Made by a program: the position numbers and the translations under genes. Positions 9,959 to 21,411 of a stretch of DNA of 64,000 bases are shown in pieces; position 1 is the first letter of the stretch; the number at the start of each line of letters is the position of its first letter. Location: the NCBI RefSeq assembly GCF_000006565.2, contig NC_031468.1, positions 434,001 to 498,000 of the forward strand, written 5' to 3'. The notes beneath the pieces are model-generated. The model was not told where the DNA came from and searched no databases. It saw only the letters and a program-made list of their open reading frames with translations. Source of the DNA: Toxoplasma gondii ME49. Taxonomy: Eukaryota; Apicomplexa; Conoidasida; Eucoccidiorida; Sarcocystidae.

Positions 9959-12581
9959 CTATTTGTGCTCGACCGTGAACCAGTCGACACCCACGAGCTG
10001 GAGACCGTTTTCAGAAGCAACTGCGTGCGCGTGCCTGCGCCCTCCCCACTGCTTTCGCTTCGAAGCAGAAGGAACACCCGTCAACCGAGATGTGTCGCCC
10101 AAGTAAACGAGTGCCACGTAACGATGAGCGCCGGTGCCTTTGGGGGGCGTCGGAGGTGCGTACGGCACTGAGCTCAGAGATGCACAGCAGATGCGAAGAC
10201 AAAAAGAAGCGAAAGATGCACAGACTGGGGAGTCCGAGATGACCGCAGCACTCGCCAAAAGCCATCGAGGCAGGGCGGAATGACTTCCACACCGCGTCAT
10301 GTGCGAGAAACGCCACTCAGGTAGAACGGATATGCAGATCGCTGCGATGGCACATGGGTTTTCTCCAAAGTGTCAATGAGACAGACACTCGATCTCCTAA
10401 TCGGGCCGCGAAAAAGGGCCTTCAGCAACATACGCGCGTAGGACGAAAACCCAGATGGTACAGAGCCAGACTTACCACGCGAAAACTGGCTCGACGTGCG
10501 CAGGGAAACAGGCGGTCACCCCTTGGTACAAAGCAGACGGAAGGCCACAAGAACGCAGGAAGAACGGGGAAAACCGGCGTTTGCTGAGAAGGCCGGCCAG
10601 GACAGGTTCCCACACGAAGTGAAGAAGCGCACGATGATGACGTCATTGCAAAAAATAATTTAACTTACGGAAGGTCTTCGAGTTGCTCTGAATCGTCGTG
10701 CCCTCGGTAGACGCCACCCAGTGAGCCCACTCGGCAGCGACAGGATTCAATCTGCGGTAGAGAAAACACTCGAGCTCGCGACACGATGAGCCTCACACAC
10801 ATCGAGCTCCACCGCAGTCTTCAACACAACGTCGAAAAACCAAGTCCACTGCTGGTCTTAGACAAACAAATACGTGTCAGGACTTCCTCTCCTGTAGTTG
10901 CTGGCTTTGCTCAGTACAAAAACTGCATGTGCATTTATATATAAATATGCATATATATATATATATATATATAGGAATTAAGTTTTAAGTGCAGACGTAC
11001 TATATTGAGCAAGGGAACTGAAAATAGCGATACACTGTTCGTGGTTGGTATGTAGGCGCCTGCACATCGTTGCAAACCGGGAGAGTACGCTTTCTTCTAT
11101 GCTCGTTCACATGTGTACGAAAAAAGAACTCGAAATATCTTCTTTGTTTCATGATCTCGGAGAAACGCTTACCGGCTGGGTGCGTCTGGATCAGTGAGAA
11201 AAACGACGAACTTTTGACCTTTTTCAGGTTTTCGAGAAAGGATAATCTTCGGGCACTCTGTGACTGCACGCAGAGGCATGGGAGATCCACGTGTCGGCGA
11301 TCCGCTTGGGAATTCAATGTCAACCTGAACAAGAAGCGAGAAAATTGTAACGAATCACAGGATTAGTAGTTTTGCGTCATGTCCGTAAATTACGCCTAGA
11401 ACAGAACCAAAGCGCAATAACCTCAATGTCGCTGTAGGAGGTGAAATCCAAACTTTTGGTCGTCTGTGAATACAGTATAATAAACTTGTTTTTTTGTCTG
11501 TATCTCGCAAGTTCACACTGGCGCTACGAACACGAATGTTCTACGCACGCGTGGATCCTGAAACTTCCAGAAGTCCACACCAACTGGATGACGACGAAAT
11601 TCACTTTCCGTGGCAAAGACAAGTTCAGATTTTTCGGTGAGGTGCAGGTGTGCCTCGAGGAAGAGGTACTGCTTCGTAAAGTGAGTAGATAAAGAGATTC
11701 ACACCAAACGGTTGCTGTGCACAGAGCGTGAGGGTTGCATCGTCAGGTGGCGGTCCTCAAACCCGGAGGACATTCCAATGAGAACAGGTTCAGATGACAT
11801 GTGAAGAGTCGGACAAACTTCTGAGCACGCTGATTGTTTGAGAAAAGAACTCTAGGAAGTTAGGAACAAGGGAGACGCTTGAAAAAGGAGATTGAATACC
11901 GAGAGGTGCGTGTTCATGTTCCCACTAATAAGAATCACAGCAAAAGTCGTGATGCATGCAATACCGTCGCGTGACCACTGGATCGCGACATCATACTAGG
12001 CCTTGCTCCCATTGATATTGTTCAATCTTTAAAGAGTCCCCAAGCAAGCGTGCTGCCCAAGATAGCGACCGGCGCTCGAGGAACAATCAGGAGAAACGTT
12101 TCGAGGGTGAAATGAGGAGGCAAAACACGGAGGCAAAACAGCAGTCGCGGCGGCGAACACAGACAACGCCTGAGAACCGTGAGCAATCCGGTGCGAAAAG
12201 CAAAAACGCAAAAAAACACGGACACGGCGACACTAGTGATTATAGCCACGGCAGACAGCCGGGGTTAGCGGTGAAAAGTCAAAGCAAGAGGGAGGCGAGG
12301 AACGACGAAGCGCAACGGATTAAAGTGAGAGACTAACAGAAAGAAAAAACTCTTCTCTTGGATCTGCCGTTGGCGCTGAGCTTTTCCCTTTCTGGCCTTA
12401 CCTGCACAGACAGCTCGTGACACGCGGATGCAGGAAGAACATCCGGAATGACTCCTGCTTTCTCTAAATCTCGACACTCCATGGCGACAGTCGTTTGACT
12501 CAAGAGGGAAGAAAGGAAGCAAGCGGCTAAAATCGAGACGAAAGTCGTCGTTCGGAACCTCTCTCTTGGTTGGTAGCTCAT
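9959..12581 (-). CDS. Phosphatidylethanolamine-binding protein (PEBP/RKIP family) with signal peptide
   Basis: Four exons: 12581-12402, 11324-11173, 10751-10669 and 10167-9959 (624 nt, 207 aa), phases 0/2/1, donors GTAAGG, GTAAGC and GTAAGT. Residues 1-34 (MSYQPRERFRTTTF, then VSILAACFLSSLL) look like an N-terminal signal peptide. The PEBP fold then follows: KAGVIPDVLPA, KFVVFLTDPDAPSR (105-111), EWAHW with the pocket His near 121, and PPTPPKGTGAHRY (144-155), which carries the conserved Pro and His of the anion/lipid pocket. The family binds phospholipid head groups and can modulate kinases. The protein ends at VGVDWFTVEHK, so the usual C-terminal tail is short. The family call is firm. Secretion is inferred from the leader; most known PEBPs are cytosolic. 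The large first intron holds plus-strand coding-like sequence. Confidence 0.88.
10936..10973. repeat. (TA)n microsatellite in PEBP intron 2
   Basis: Uninterrupted TA alternation in the intron between PEBP exons 2 and 3. Confidence 0.9.
11512..11680 (+). other. Coding-like plus-strand segment nested in PEBP intron 1
   Basis: A 169-base block on the strand opposite PEBP is open, has coding composition (SSHWRYEHECSTHAW, KLPEVHTNWMTTKFTFRG, FRFFGEVQVCLEEEVLLRK) and ends exactly at a consensus donor (AAA|GTGAGT). A pyrimidine-rich stretch and AG precede it. No partner exon was found on either side, and I recognise no family. It could be an exon of a nested gene, a relic, or chance. Confidence 0.3.
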
Positions 12582-14976
12582 GGTGCCTTTTTGAAGGAAA
12601 ACCGCCAAGAAGGGCACGGGTCGAAACAACGGCAAGTCGCTCTGCAAAACTGGCAGAATGCGACGCGTTCGTGATGGTCCACCGTTTCCAACCCTGTATT
12701 ATTCAATTCAGTTGATTAAAGTGAAGTTCGAAACTCCGTACCCATCGTTCTTTCTCGTCGAGCAATCCCTCTCCTCTCTCAAGTGTCGGCTCTGACAAAC
12801 ACTGGGAAACAGATATGGAAGTTTTGCTCGGAGAAATAATCCATTCTTCAGACTGAAGAACGCGACAAACATAGTCATGAACGAAAGTACGACGCACACA
12901 AAACCGGAGCAGACCCACTGGAGGACTCACAATCGTCAGAGCTGCTGCAAGAAATCGATGGTGGGTCTGCAAACTCAATTTGAGTCTCTGGGTGTGCAGC
13001 TAGGAAAGCCGGGGGCATAAACCATTGGCCGGGGGGGGGGCACGTTGCAGTTTTCAGAGTTGGAGGTGGAGGGTTGCTGTTTTTCATTTCGTCGGCACCA
13101 ATAGATGAGGCGGCGTGACAGAAAGATCTTTAATGGTGAGGCACTGTGCAGAAATTCCAAAGCAAACGCGTCCAAAACCGTAGCGACACCGGCAGGACCC
13201 CCGGGAAGAGGACGCGCGTGTCCTGTTTGTTAGTGTAGACAAGCAAGTGGATTTGCATCATGTAAAAACCCAACGAAGAGTAAATGAAAGGGTGAATGGG
13301 GATCTCTATGGATGAAAGCTTTAAAATCTGAATGAACTTCGGGAACACAGACGGGCGGCGCACGTCAAGCGAGCGTCAAAGCGATAACTGCGTCGGTGTT
13401 GAGGCAAAGGAGAGGGAAAAGGCAAAACAAGGGGTCGTGCGTCCCGAACGACGAGTGTTTTCAACTGTGTATGTTTGAAAATGCGAAACGTGCTGTTCCG
13501 CTACTTTTGGGTTCAGTGGGCTTCTCTAGAATGACAGTTTTAGACGTGAGACGAAACAAAACTCGAGCCCCTGCGAACCGTCTGTCTCTGCAACTTTTGG
13601 GCGCGGTCGAACGACGCAGATCCCCCCTCAAAACCGTCCTCGACCAACAGGGGATTTCCAGATCTCTCGTTCGACTTCAACGTGCGTCTTCTTTCCACTT
13701 GTTCTTGAACGAAAAAGCCGGCCCTTGCTTGCGTCCGGGTGCGCTGCACTTGGTGATTTCTCACTTTTTCGTGGACTCAGTAGCAATTAACACAGGGCTG
13801 TGTTCAGACCGAAACCCCAAGAATCCAACACAAAGGCTTCACGCAGTGTCCAGGAATGTCAGCATCGTGAAATTGGTGATTTCCATGGATCGTTAGTGTT
13901 GACGCCGTGGTCCGGTGTTCCTGTGGTTTCCACAGTTGCTGCTGAAAAGCTCTGTTCAGGACTGTCATGACCGCTTTTCGCGCCTCACACATTTGCATAA
14001 AAATCGCCTCTTTGGGAAGTTAAAATTGTTTCTCCTGGGACTGTGTCTTATGCATTTCACGGTGGCACAACGGACGCCCGTTCTGCCAAGCAGATTAGTT
14101 CAATGGGAAACACCAGTTCGCGAGGTTGAGTGGCATTTGCCTCATGTCAGCCCGCAGATGAATCCAGGCGCTGAGATTCGCGCTCGGACTCCCCGGACGC
14201 GCGTTCGTCAACACACAGAAGTCAGTGGATAAATGGTCACCATTACCTATACTCTTCTCTTCTGTGTAGCCACACGGTTCGTTTCGTAGAACGAGAGAAG
14301 AGCGTGAAGTCTTTGATTTTCGCTTGACAAAACTTTTTTGCCAAGTGAAGGAAATCAGCCGCATCTTCGGACGCGCAACAAAGCGATCTCTCGTTTTTAC
14401 AAGCCATCCAGGAAACATCTTGTACACGTTTCAGTGATCTGCTCGTTTTGCTCTCGCAGTTTTGACGTCTCTTTGTAAAGATAGATAAAAACTGACTAGC
14501 GAAGGCGGTACGCATATCTCGAAGGAATAAGAGTTCAGTGTGGAAACCGATTGACAGGCAGGTCAATGGAACAAAAGACAGCGCCTTGCGCTTTCAAAAT
14601 CATACGAGATTCAGTGCCGTCCAGCAGATCGACAGTTACACAAAAACAGTTGAAAATCGAACCAAAAAAGACCCAGCAACACACGTTTTCCTACGAGCTC
14701 CATAAATTTCAGCAGACACCCCCACGAATGTATCTACAGCGTCCAGCCAGACAAATCCCCCCCTTCTTCCCTATTCACTTCGGTAGTCTCCTTCTGCGTG
14801 TCAGTCTGTACGGATCTTTTGTTCTGAAATAACGGGAAGTCGAGCCAGGCCCGCGTTTCTCTACCGCACCAGTCTATGCATATATTCAGAGAGACGCAAA
14901 GGTCACACGCAAATATGTGTCTGTGTGTGTATTTTTCCACGTAAACGTGTACACGCATACATGAGTCTCTTGACGT
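12582..14976. other. Region between PEBP start and uS9m stop, no gene seen
   Basis: This 2.4-kb stretch should contain the PEBP promoter and 5' UTR and the uS9m 3' UTR, since both genes run on the minus strand. A run of ten G lies at 13031-13040. Several open frames of 60-160 codons occur on both strands, but they lack an ATG in good context and have no recognisable motif or paired splice sites. Confidence 0.55.
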
Positions 14977-17900
14977 TCATCGCTTTGTCCAGGTCCGCAT
15001 TTTGCGGGCCTTCATGCGACCCGGCATCTTGGGCATGCGCTGGCGTGTGTCCTCATAGAGGACCATGTCTGAAAAAACAAAGAGCACATCGGGCGTCAAG
15101 GCTGTGAGGAAAACGCATTCGGCAGATGTTAAACGGTCAAGGGCTCTCCAGCGCGCATGCTTCTGGCAGCATGTGTGCATGCAGAGAGTCCAGCTTGTCA
15201 AAACTGCTTTCAGGCGCACACCGTCATGACGGTCGACGCTGGCTTCCTCAGATTAAGCAGACCTGTAGTCGTTCAGGACACAAAAGCGACGGTCATAAAG
15301 AGCGAAGCCACTCGCGTTTCGTCCATGGTACGAGCGGCCGAACACACAGAATCGAGAGGCCTCCAGTTGGTCTACACAGTTGAAAACGCGAAAGGAGGAA
15401 CAGAGGGAAACGTTGACGCCAAGATGAAGTCCAGAAACTCCAGCTGCAGCTCCGCTCTCTCCAGCAGTCTTCTCCATTCAACTCTCGCTCTGCTCAGCCT
15501 CACCTTCCTCGAGCAAACGCGCGCATGCAGGGCAGGCGCTGACCAGCGCCCGCCCCACGGCCAGGCGAACAGCGCCTGCCTGGCCGGAGGACCCGCCTCC
15601 CCGAACATGGATGAAGAGGTCGTAAATCCCTGCAGTTCCTGTCAAAAAGAACGGCTGCAGTACGTCCATGCGGTTGTAGTAGAACGGCCACCGAACGTAC
15701 AGGTCCTCGTCGTTGTTTACGCGAACCTAGAGAAGGAGACACGCAAAGACACCGCTGTGTGGTGAGGTACGGTTGTGCAGCTGTGTCTGCATGCATGCAA
15801 CAAGCATTTATGTCCCCTATTCAGAACGGTCAAAAAAGGAGGCAAACGAGAAAGGCATACACAACAGGAACCCAGAGCGAAACCTCGAGAGACAAGCCCA
15901 CAGACGAGTACATACACAAATGTGTATTGACAGTGTTACGAACAGATACTGGAAGCAGATGCACTCATACGCATCTACACACACAGCGCTGCGCACATGC
16001 AGTGGAAGCATATATATACATACATATACATACATATAAATATATATATATATATATATGTGTATTGTGTATCGCAGAACATCCCACTATGACTCCAGGA
16101 GGACGAGTGCCAATGATGGACACACCGGCAGTTTAGAAAGTTTTTCTTACTTGACCGGTGCCTCGGCGAATGATGACATGGGCAGCGGCCCGCTTCCTCG
16201 TCCCTGTGCCCTCGGCTTGCCACAGCCACTCGCAGCCGTTGTGCATGAAAACCTGAAAGGGCAACAGAGGCCAAGTCGCGCGACCCACACGGACTTCAGA
16301 TGCGCATGCGCAGAGCTCTGCTCGTGCAGTCGCGAGTCTTCTTCGGCACGTGAGCAGCAGTCCAAACTGCTGTGAAGGAAACCGCTGAAAGGTTCAAGTA
16401 CTGAAGAAGTAAAACTTGCAAAACGAGTTTGTGAAAGGCAAAGTAGCTTCTCGACGAAGTGGGTGCCAGACGCACGTAGGGTGGGCGGCTCTTTCGGGCC
16501 GAGGACCGGAAAGGTCTGTGTCCCCCCCCCCCCCCCCCAAAAAAAAACTCTAGGAACGAGGGAAGTCGAGTTTCTCTGACCTATTCTTGTCGACGAAGGA
16601 CTTGGTTCATTGGCCGCCCCGTTTCGTCTTTCTGCCTTTTTGTGTGTCCGAAGTTCTCACCTTCATGCGCTCCGGATTGAAGGCTCGAACAATCGCTCCT
16701 GAAATCAGAGCGCTGTCGCTGGAGCCGTCCTCCTTCTGCTCGCTCTCTCCGCTGCCTTCCGCGGGGCCTGGCGAATCAAGAGCCGAAGAGAGAACAAGGG
16801 ACAAGTGATCTTTTCTCTGCCGAGTTCTTCCCCGAAGTTCTTCTTTCTCCACAACAGCCCTCTCAGGTTCTTGCGACAACCACAACAGACGAGGCCTCTC
16901 GCTGACCTCGGACACCGAACTCCATGTCTTTTAGCTGTCGCATGATACGAAGCCACGAGGAGACACTGCCGCGGACGTCTGCCGTGCTGGAAAATGCAGG
17001 TTGAACACAGGGTTTCAGCAAAGACGAAAAACGAGAAAAAGACTTCCCGTCCATGCACTCGATATTTGCAAAGTCGATCACATGCAGACGTAGCCGATCG
17101 ACGTGCCGACACTCCTACATACCTCTACATGCATACACACAACCCACATGCATACTTCTATATACATATATACATACATGTATATACAAATATATATACG
17201 AATATATATACATATATATACATATACATATATATACATATACATCTATATATATGCATATATATACATATACATATATATACATATACATCTATATATA
17301 TGCATATATATACATATACATATATATATATATATATATATATGCATATATATACATATGTATGCATGTGTACATACATACACCTCTGTTGGACATACAT
17401 ATAGAGACACACATGAACGAAAGGAGACCGTGTTTCTTTCGTTTCGATTAAAACGCCCCGAGAACTCTGCTGTGGTCACCACATCACATTTTATCTCCAG
17501 GTCCTGATATGTTTTATGTCCTTTTGGAGAGATGTTTCTTTCTCGTTTTGAACTTCCACCAATGCTTTTCTTAGAGTTCCGTTCCCTCGGAGACCGAAGT
17601 ACCTTCGTCAAACGCGCCAAGCTCGGTCAAGAGACTGTCAGCAGCGTCTGCGCCTTGCTCTGGCGCAAAATGGCCTGCCGAGTCCGACTCTTCCTCCTCA
17701 GCCGTGGTGAAGAAATTTTCCAGCAGGAGGGGGTCTTGGTCCTGGAAGCGACCGGTCGTTCAAGGAACCGAGACACGCACGGCAGGCAAACAAGTTTCTT
17801 CACAGGAGAGGCAGACGCCAATCAACGGAGAGAAGAAGCGGAAGGCAAGAAGTTTTTGAAGAAGCGCGAGATCTAGAGCCAGAAGACGATCTTAAGAAGG

Positions 17901-20627
17901 GGCAGGTCTCCAGAAAGCCAAGGGCAGAAAAAAGAGAAATAGACACCGATAGGAAATGGTCAGAAGAACGGAGGAGCTGCCGAGACAGCAGAAGCAAAGA
18001 CGAAAGGAACTCGAAAAGATCGGAACAAAGAAGGTAAAACGATAGACGTGTCAGAGAAAAGCGGACTACCTGGCAAAAGACGTTCTACGCTCACCGAAAG
18101 ACCACAAAGGAGAAGTCGAGCATGAAGCAGCAAACAGAAAGGGGAATGCAAAAGGAAAGAGAACCACAGACGAAAGAAGCAGAACAAGACCGAGACGCTC
18201 GAAAGAAAGACATACATCAAAAACACGAAGACCGAACGAGCAGCAACCGCCAGCTAGGAGACAGAGCATCCAAGGGCATGCAAGCGCAGGTGGAACTCGA
18301 GGGAAGAGAAAGGCGGGAGGCAAAAGAACCCCCGAGCCCTAGGACCAAAAGAGAGGCATGAAGGAAAGATGAAAACGTTCTGAAAAAAGCTCACGGGAGA
18401 GAAGGACGGGGACTGCATGATGATTCGCTGAAGCTCCTCAACTGTATAGACGTTCGCCTCTTTGGCAAGATAGAGTGCCTGCAAACCCACGGCAGGAATC
18501 GCACGAATCTCGAGACGGTTCACACACACCCGCTGCCGTCCACAGCTGCCGCATCTGCCAACCGCGAAAGGCCATGGCAAATATGTCTGCATGCAGGCAA
18601 AACGGAGACACATCCCAGATCGAGTAGACTCCGTTTCTCGTGGTGCTCCTCAATCGAAGTCAAGAAAAGAACAATCAGGTTACACCTACATCTGTTTCTT
18701 CAGCAATCGAATCCTTTCTCTTCAACTGGAAACACGATCCTCATTCGTGCAGTGCACTGGACACCAGCCTTTCCTGTTTTCTATCCTCTCTGCTTCTCCT
18801 TCATTCGTTGGACAACACCGGCCGTTGAGCAGTCGTAAGCTGTCCTCGGGTATGACCAAGGGTCTCTGAATTTCGCAGCCTTACGTCTCTGACTGCACGG
18901 TCTATTCACCAGCTCCGATCACATGTACCGCTAATATACAATCATCCAAGATATATTTATCGATCGCAGGCTCGGTCTCATGTCCCGTTATACTATATAG
19001 ATCACATGGATTCTGGTACTTTGAGATCATACTAACGGCCTGTTTACACTAATGTACTTTAGGATTCATTTACAGCAACTTTTTTAGCTGTATATTTTAT
19101 TATAAATCCTATAATAAAAAATACTCGCCGATATTTTCTTTTAACTAAAAATTCAAAAGTTGGCTCTCAAGTTCATTTTGGTTTTCAAGCACCTCTTAAA
19201 ATTAGAAACGCTTTACCTAGATCTATCTCTGAAGAAACAAGCATTTTCTGGCAAGCATCTCGACGTCGATGCACACGTCCTCGCTTTCTTCCTATCTCTC
19301 GCCTTCTCCCTCTCTTTCTGGAACTCGTCTTCCCTTTAGTCTTCTCCGTCTTTTTCTCTCTCGTCTTGTCCCTCTCTTTCTGGAACTCGTCTTCCCTTTA
19401 GTCTTCTCCGTCTTTTTCTCTCTCGTCTTGTCCCTCTCTTTCTGGAACTCGTCTTCCCTTTAGTCTTCTCCGTCTTTTTCTCTCTCTTCTTGTCCCTCTC
19501 TTTCTGGAACTCGTCTTCCCTTTAGTCTTCTCCGTCTTTTTCTCTCTCGTCTTGTCCCTCTCTTTCTGGAACTCGTCTTCCCTTTAGTCTTCTCTCTCTT
19601 CTGTCTCTCTTCACAGACTTTCAGAGTCGAAAGGCAGAACAATGCTCCCGGGCAGACCGGTAGTTCCCCGCAGTCTCTGCTGCAGCCTTCTCGCTGCGGT
19701 GTCAGGCCGAGAGGACTCGGAAACGAAATGGCGGCTGTACAGACAGCTCCTCGCCCAGTCGGACCGGGCGACAGGCCTCGACTGACTCGCAGGGGGTTCG
19801 GCCATCCCTGCGTTTCTCTGGAAAAAAGCGAAAAAGCGTACCTCATCCAGGGACAGGGTGCGACGCTGGCCGCTCGTCTTGGGCGTCTGCCGCTTCACGT
19901 TCGTCGCTTCTGCTGGAGCAAGAGAAGAAAATGTCCGCTTGAAAGCGAAACGCCTCGACGCCCGAGATGCAGGAGACGACGCGGAGTACAGCGACCGAGA
20001 AAAGGAAGAAGAAAAGGAAGAAGAAAAGGAAGAGGAGTGAGAAGAGAGGAGGCAGTCTCGGGGGCACACGATGTCGCTTCGAGGTTTCTCGTCGTTTTCA
20101 CCAGCCTCGCCGAATCTAAACACAGGGAAACTTTTGGAAGAGACCAGTCGAGCGCGGCGAGAGACGTCGGATGGTTCACTGCGAAAAGACCGGGAGAAGG
20201 CAGAAGAGGAAGAAGCAGGAGACGGAGAGACGAACGGACAAAGAACAGAGACACGAGAGGAAGGCGGGGAGGCGGGCCTGCTAGGCAGTGAAGAAGGAGA
20301 CGGACAGGCCAGCGCAGAGAAGAAGCGAGCGAAAAAAGGAGAGCAGGAAGAACAAGAAGAGCGGAACGAGGAAGAAGACGCGACAGAGCAGCGAGGCGTT
20401 GCTGTTGGAAAAGAGAGAGAAGAGAGAGAGGAAGAAGCGAGAGAAGAGAGAGAGGAGGAAGCGAGAGAAGAGAGAGAGGAGGAAGCGAGAGGAGACGGGA
20501 GACGTGGTGGGGCGTCAAAATGCGGGGACCCTGCTTCAGTTGGCGGCTGCAGACAGCGCGCATGGGGCAGTGCATGCAGAGGCCTGGCCAGCCTCAGGAG
20601 TGCAGGCTCCACCCGCAGCAGTTCCAT
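14977..20627 (-). CDS. Ribosomal protein uS9, probably mitochondrial, with long N-terminal extension
   Basis: Eight exons: 20627-19842, 18586-18395, 17741-17603, 16978-16907, 16767-16661, 16252-16151, 15726-15504 and 15068-14977 (1,713 nt, 570 aa), all joining in phase. The uS9 core is unmistakable: [49 protein letters not shown] (about 507-521) and a basic tail [14 protein letters not shown] that threads to the P-site tRNA in ribosomes. Exon 1 (262 aa) starts [20 protein letters not shown], an Arg/Leu amphipathic leader suited to mitochondrial import, then runs into Ser-rich low complexity. Residues 263-430 resemble the extra N-terminal domain of mitochondrial uS9. No hydrophobic signal peptide is seen, which argues against an apicoplast version. 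The exon 2 acceptor (18586) and the exon 4 donor (GTCAGC) are the weakest sites. Confidence 0.85.
16522..16547. repeat. C17-A9 homopolymer run in uS9m intron
   Basis: A run of 17 C is followed directly by 9 A, inside the intron between exons 5 and 6 of the uS9 gene. It is length-unstable in sequencing, so the exact count is unsure. Confidence 0.8.
17160..17395. repeat. ATATAC/TA microsatellite cluster in uS9m intron
   Basis: About 235 bases of TATATACATA and TA units with internal duplicated blocks (two near-identical copies of a roughly 55-base segment at about 17226-17330). It lies in the intron between exons 3 and 4 of uS9. Confidence 0.85.
18935..19250. other. AT-rich island inside uS9m intron 1
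   Basis: Composition drops sharply from the surrounding GC-rich sequence (for example ATTTTATTATAAATCCTATA). It is not a simple repeat. A plus-strand frame is open through most of it, and the minus strand is open if TGA is read as Trp, as in the apicoplast code. This raises organelle-derived DNA (NUMT/NUPT) as an option, but I could not match it to a named organellar gene. Confidence 0.35.
19296..19620. repeat. 62-bp tandem repeat, pyrimidine-rich on plus strand
   Basis: The unit starting GTCTTCTCCGTCTTTTTCTC recurs at 19339, 19401, 19463, 19525 and (partial) 19587, giving four near-identical copies plus flanking partial ones, with period exactly 62. It lies in the first intron of uS9m, directly after the AT-rich island, and reads purine-rich in the transcript. 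Confidence 0.95.
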
Positions 20628-21160
20628 GGCGGCTCTCTCTCTCTCGGCAGGATCGGAACGGCAAAACTCGCGCTCTTCAACTGCAAGCGAGATCGACAGG
20701 GGACAAGAGAGCGAGAGAAACCAAGCAAGCCGATGGAGAACAGGGGAGTCACAAGGCCGAGAGACGCGCTTGGAATCGATAGGGTGAGAGACAGAGGAGA
20801 GAGGGCTAGACTCGGAGAGAGTTTCGGCCTGTTTTCCAGAACACAGATGTACCACAGCTGTCCATACACCCTAGCGTATCCAGACCCCGTATGTAAACTT
20901 TCAAGTGAAGGCTCCCCGTCATTTGCGACAGAGCGTTGTGGTCAAGGACTTCCGTCCAGCGAAGCAAAGCAGCCTGGAACAGGAACCTCCGGAGAGAACA
21001 AGCAAAGAGCAGAGGACGGTGCAGTGAGGTTCGCATTCCAGCGGAGTTCAGAGCCTCTCAGCGTGTGAAAAAGAGTTTCCAGCGGTGAAAAAGAGGGCGA
21101 ATCTACGCCGGAAGTTCAGCTGAAAGAGCAAAGCCGGTAAACAGACACCACGGGCGCAAC

Positions 21161-21177
21161 TGCATGCGCGTGCATGC
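21161..21177. promoter_or_regulatory. Doubled TGCATGC motif
   Basis: TGCATGC occurs twice, ten bases apart (21161 and 21171), in the interval between the uS9m start (20627, minus) and the candidate secreted gene (21412, plus). The motif is a known Toxoplasma promoter element. Its role here is inferred from position only. Confidence 0.35.
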
Positions 21178-21411
21178 ACTCTCGCTTGACTTTGCTGTCG
21201 GTGGAGTCGTGTATGAAGCTACAGAACTTCCATGACGGGTCGGGAGAAGGAAAAAAAGGCTCGCGCGTATTGCACAAACAGAGCAAAGACAGAAAGTCAA
21301 CGCTGAGTGGAGGTGGCAGCAGCACACGCAGAATCACGGAGCTGTTCCTCGTTTCCTTACCGCAGGAGAACTTGCGAAAGAGAAAGTCTGCAAAAAAGGG
21401 GAGGCTTGTCC

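Noticed and set aside
13396..13896. 166-codon plus-strand frame between PEBP and uS9m
   Set aside because: It has no ATG at the start, no coding-like composition shift and no splice partner.
16994..17507. Overlapping frames with Tyr/Ile/His runs
   Set aside because: They are translations of the ATATAC microsatellite within a uS9m intron.
19269..19846. Basic repeat protein ([14 protein letters not shown]) on the minus strand
   Set aside because: It is a product of the 62-bp tandem repeat, whose period is not a multiple of three, so no repeated peptide is maintained.
20071..20787. Plus-strand frame rich in Glu/Arg ([14 protein letters not shown])
   Set aside because: It is the antisense of the Ser-rich exon 1 of uS9m; the repeats come from pyrimidine/purine strand bias.
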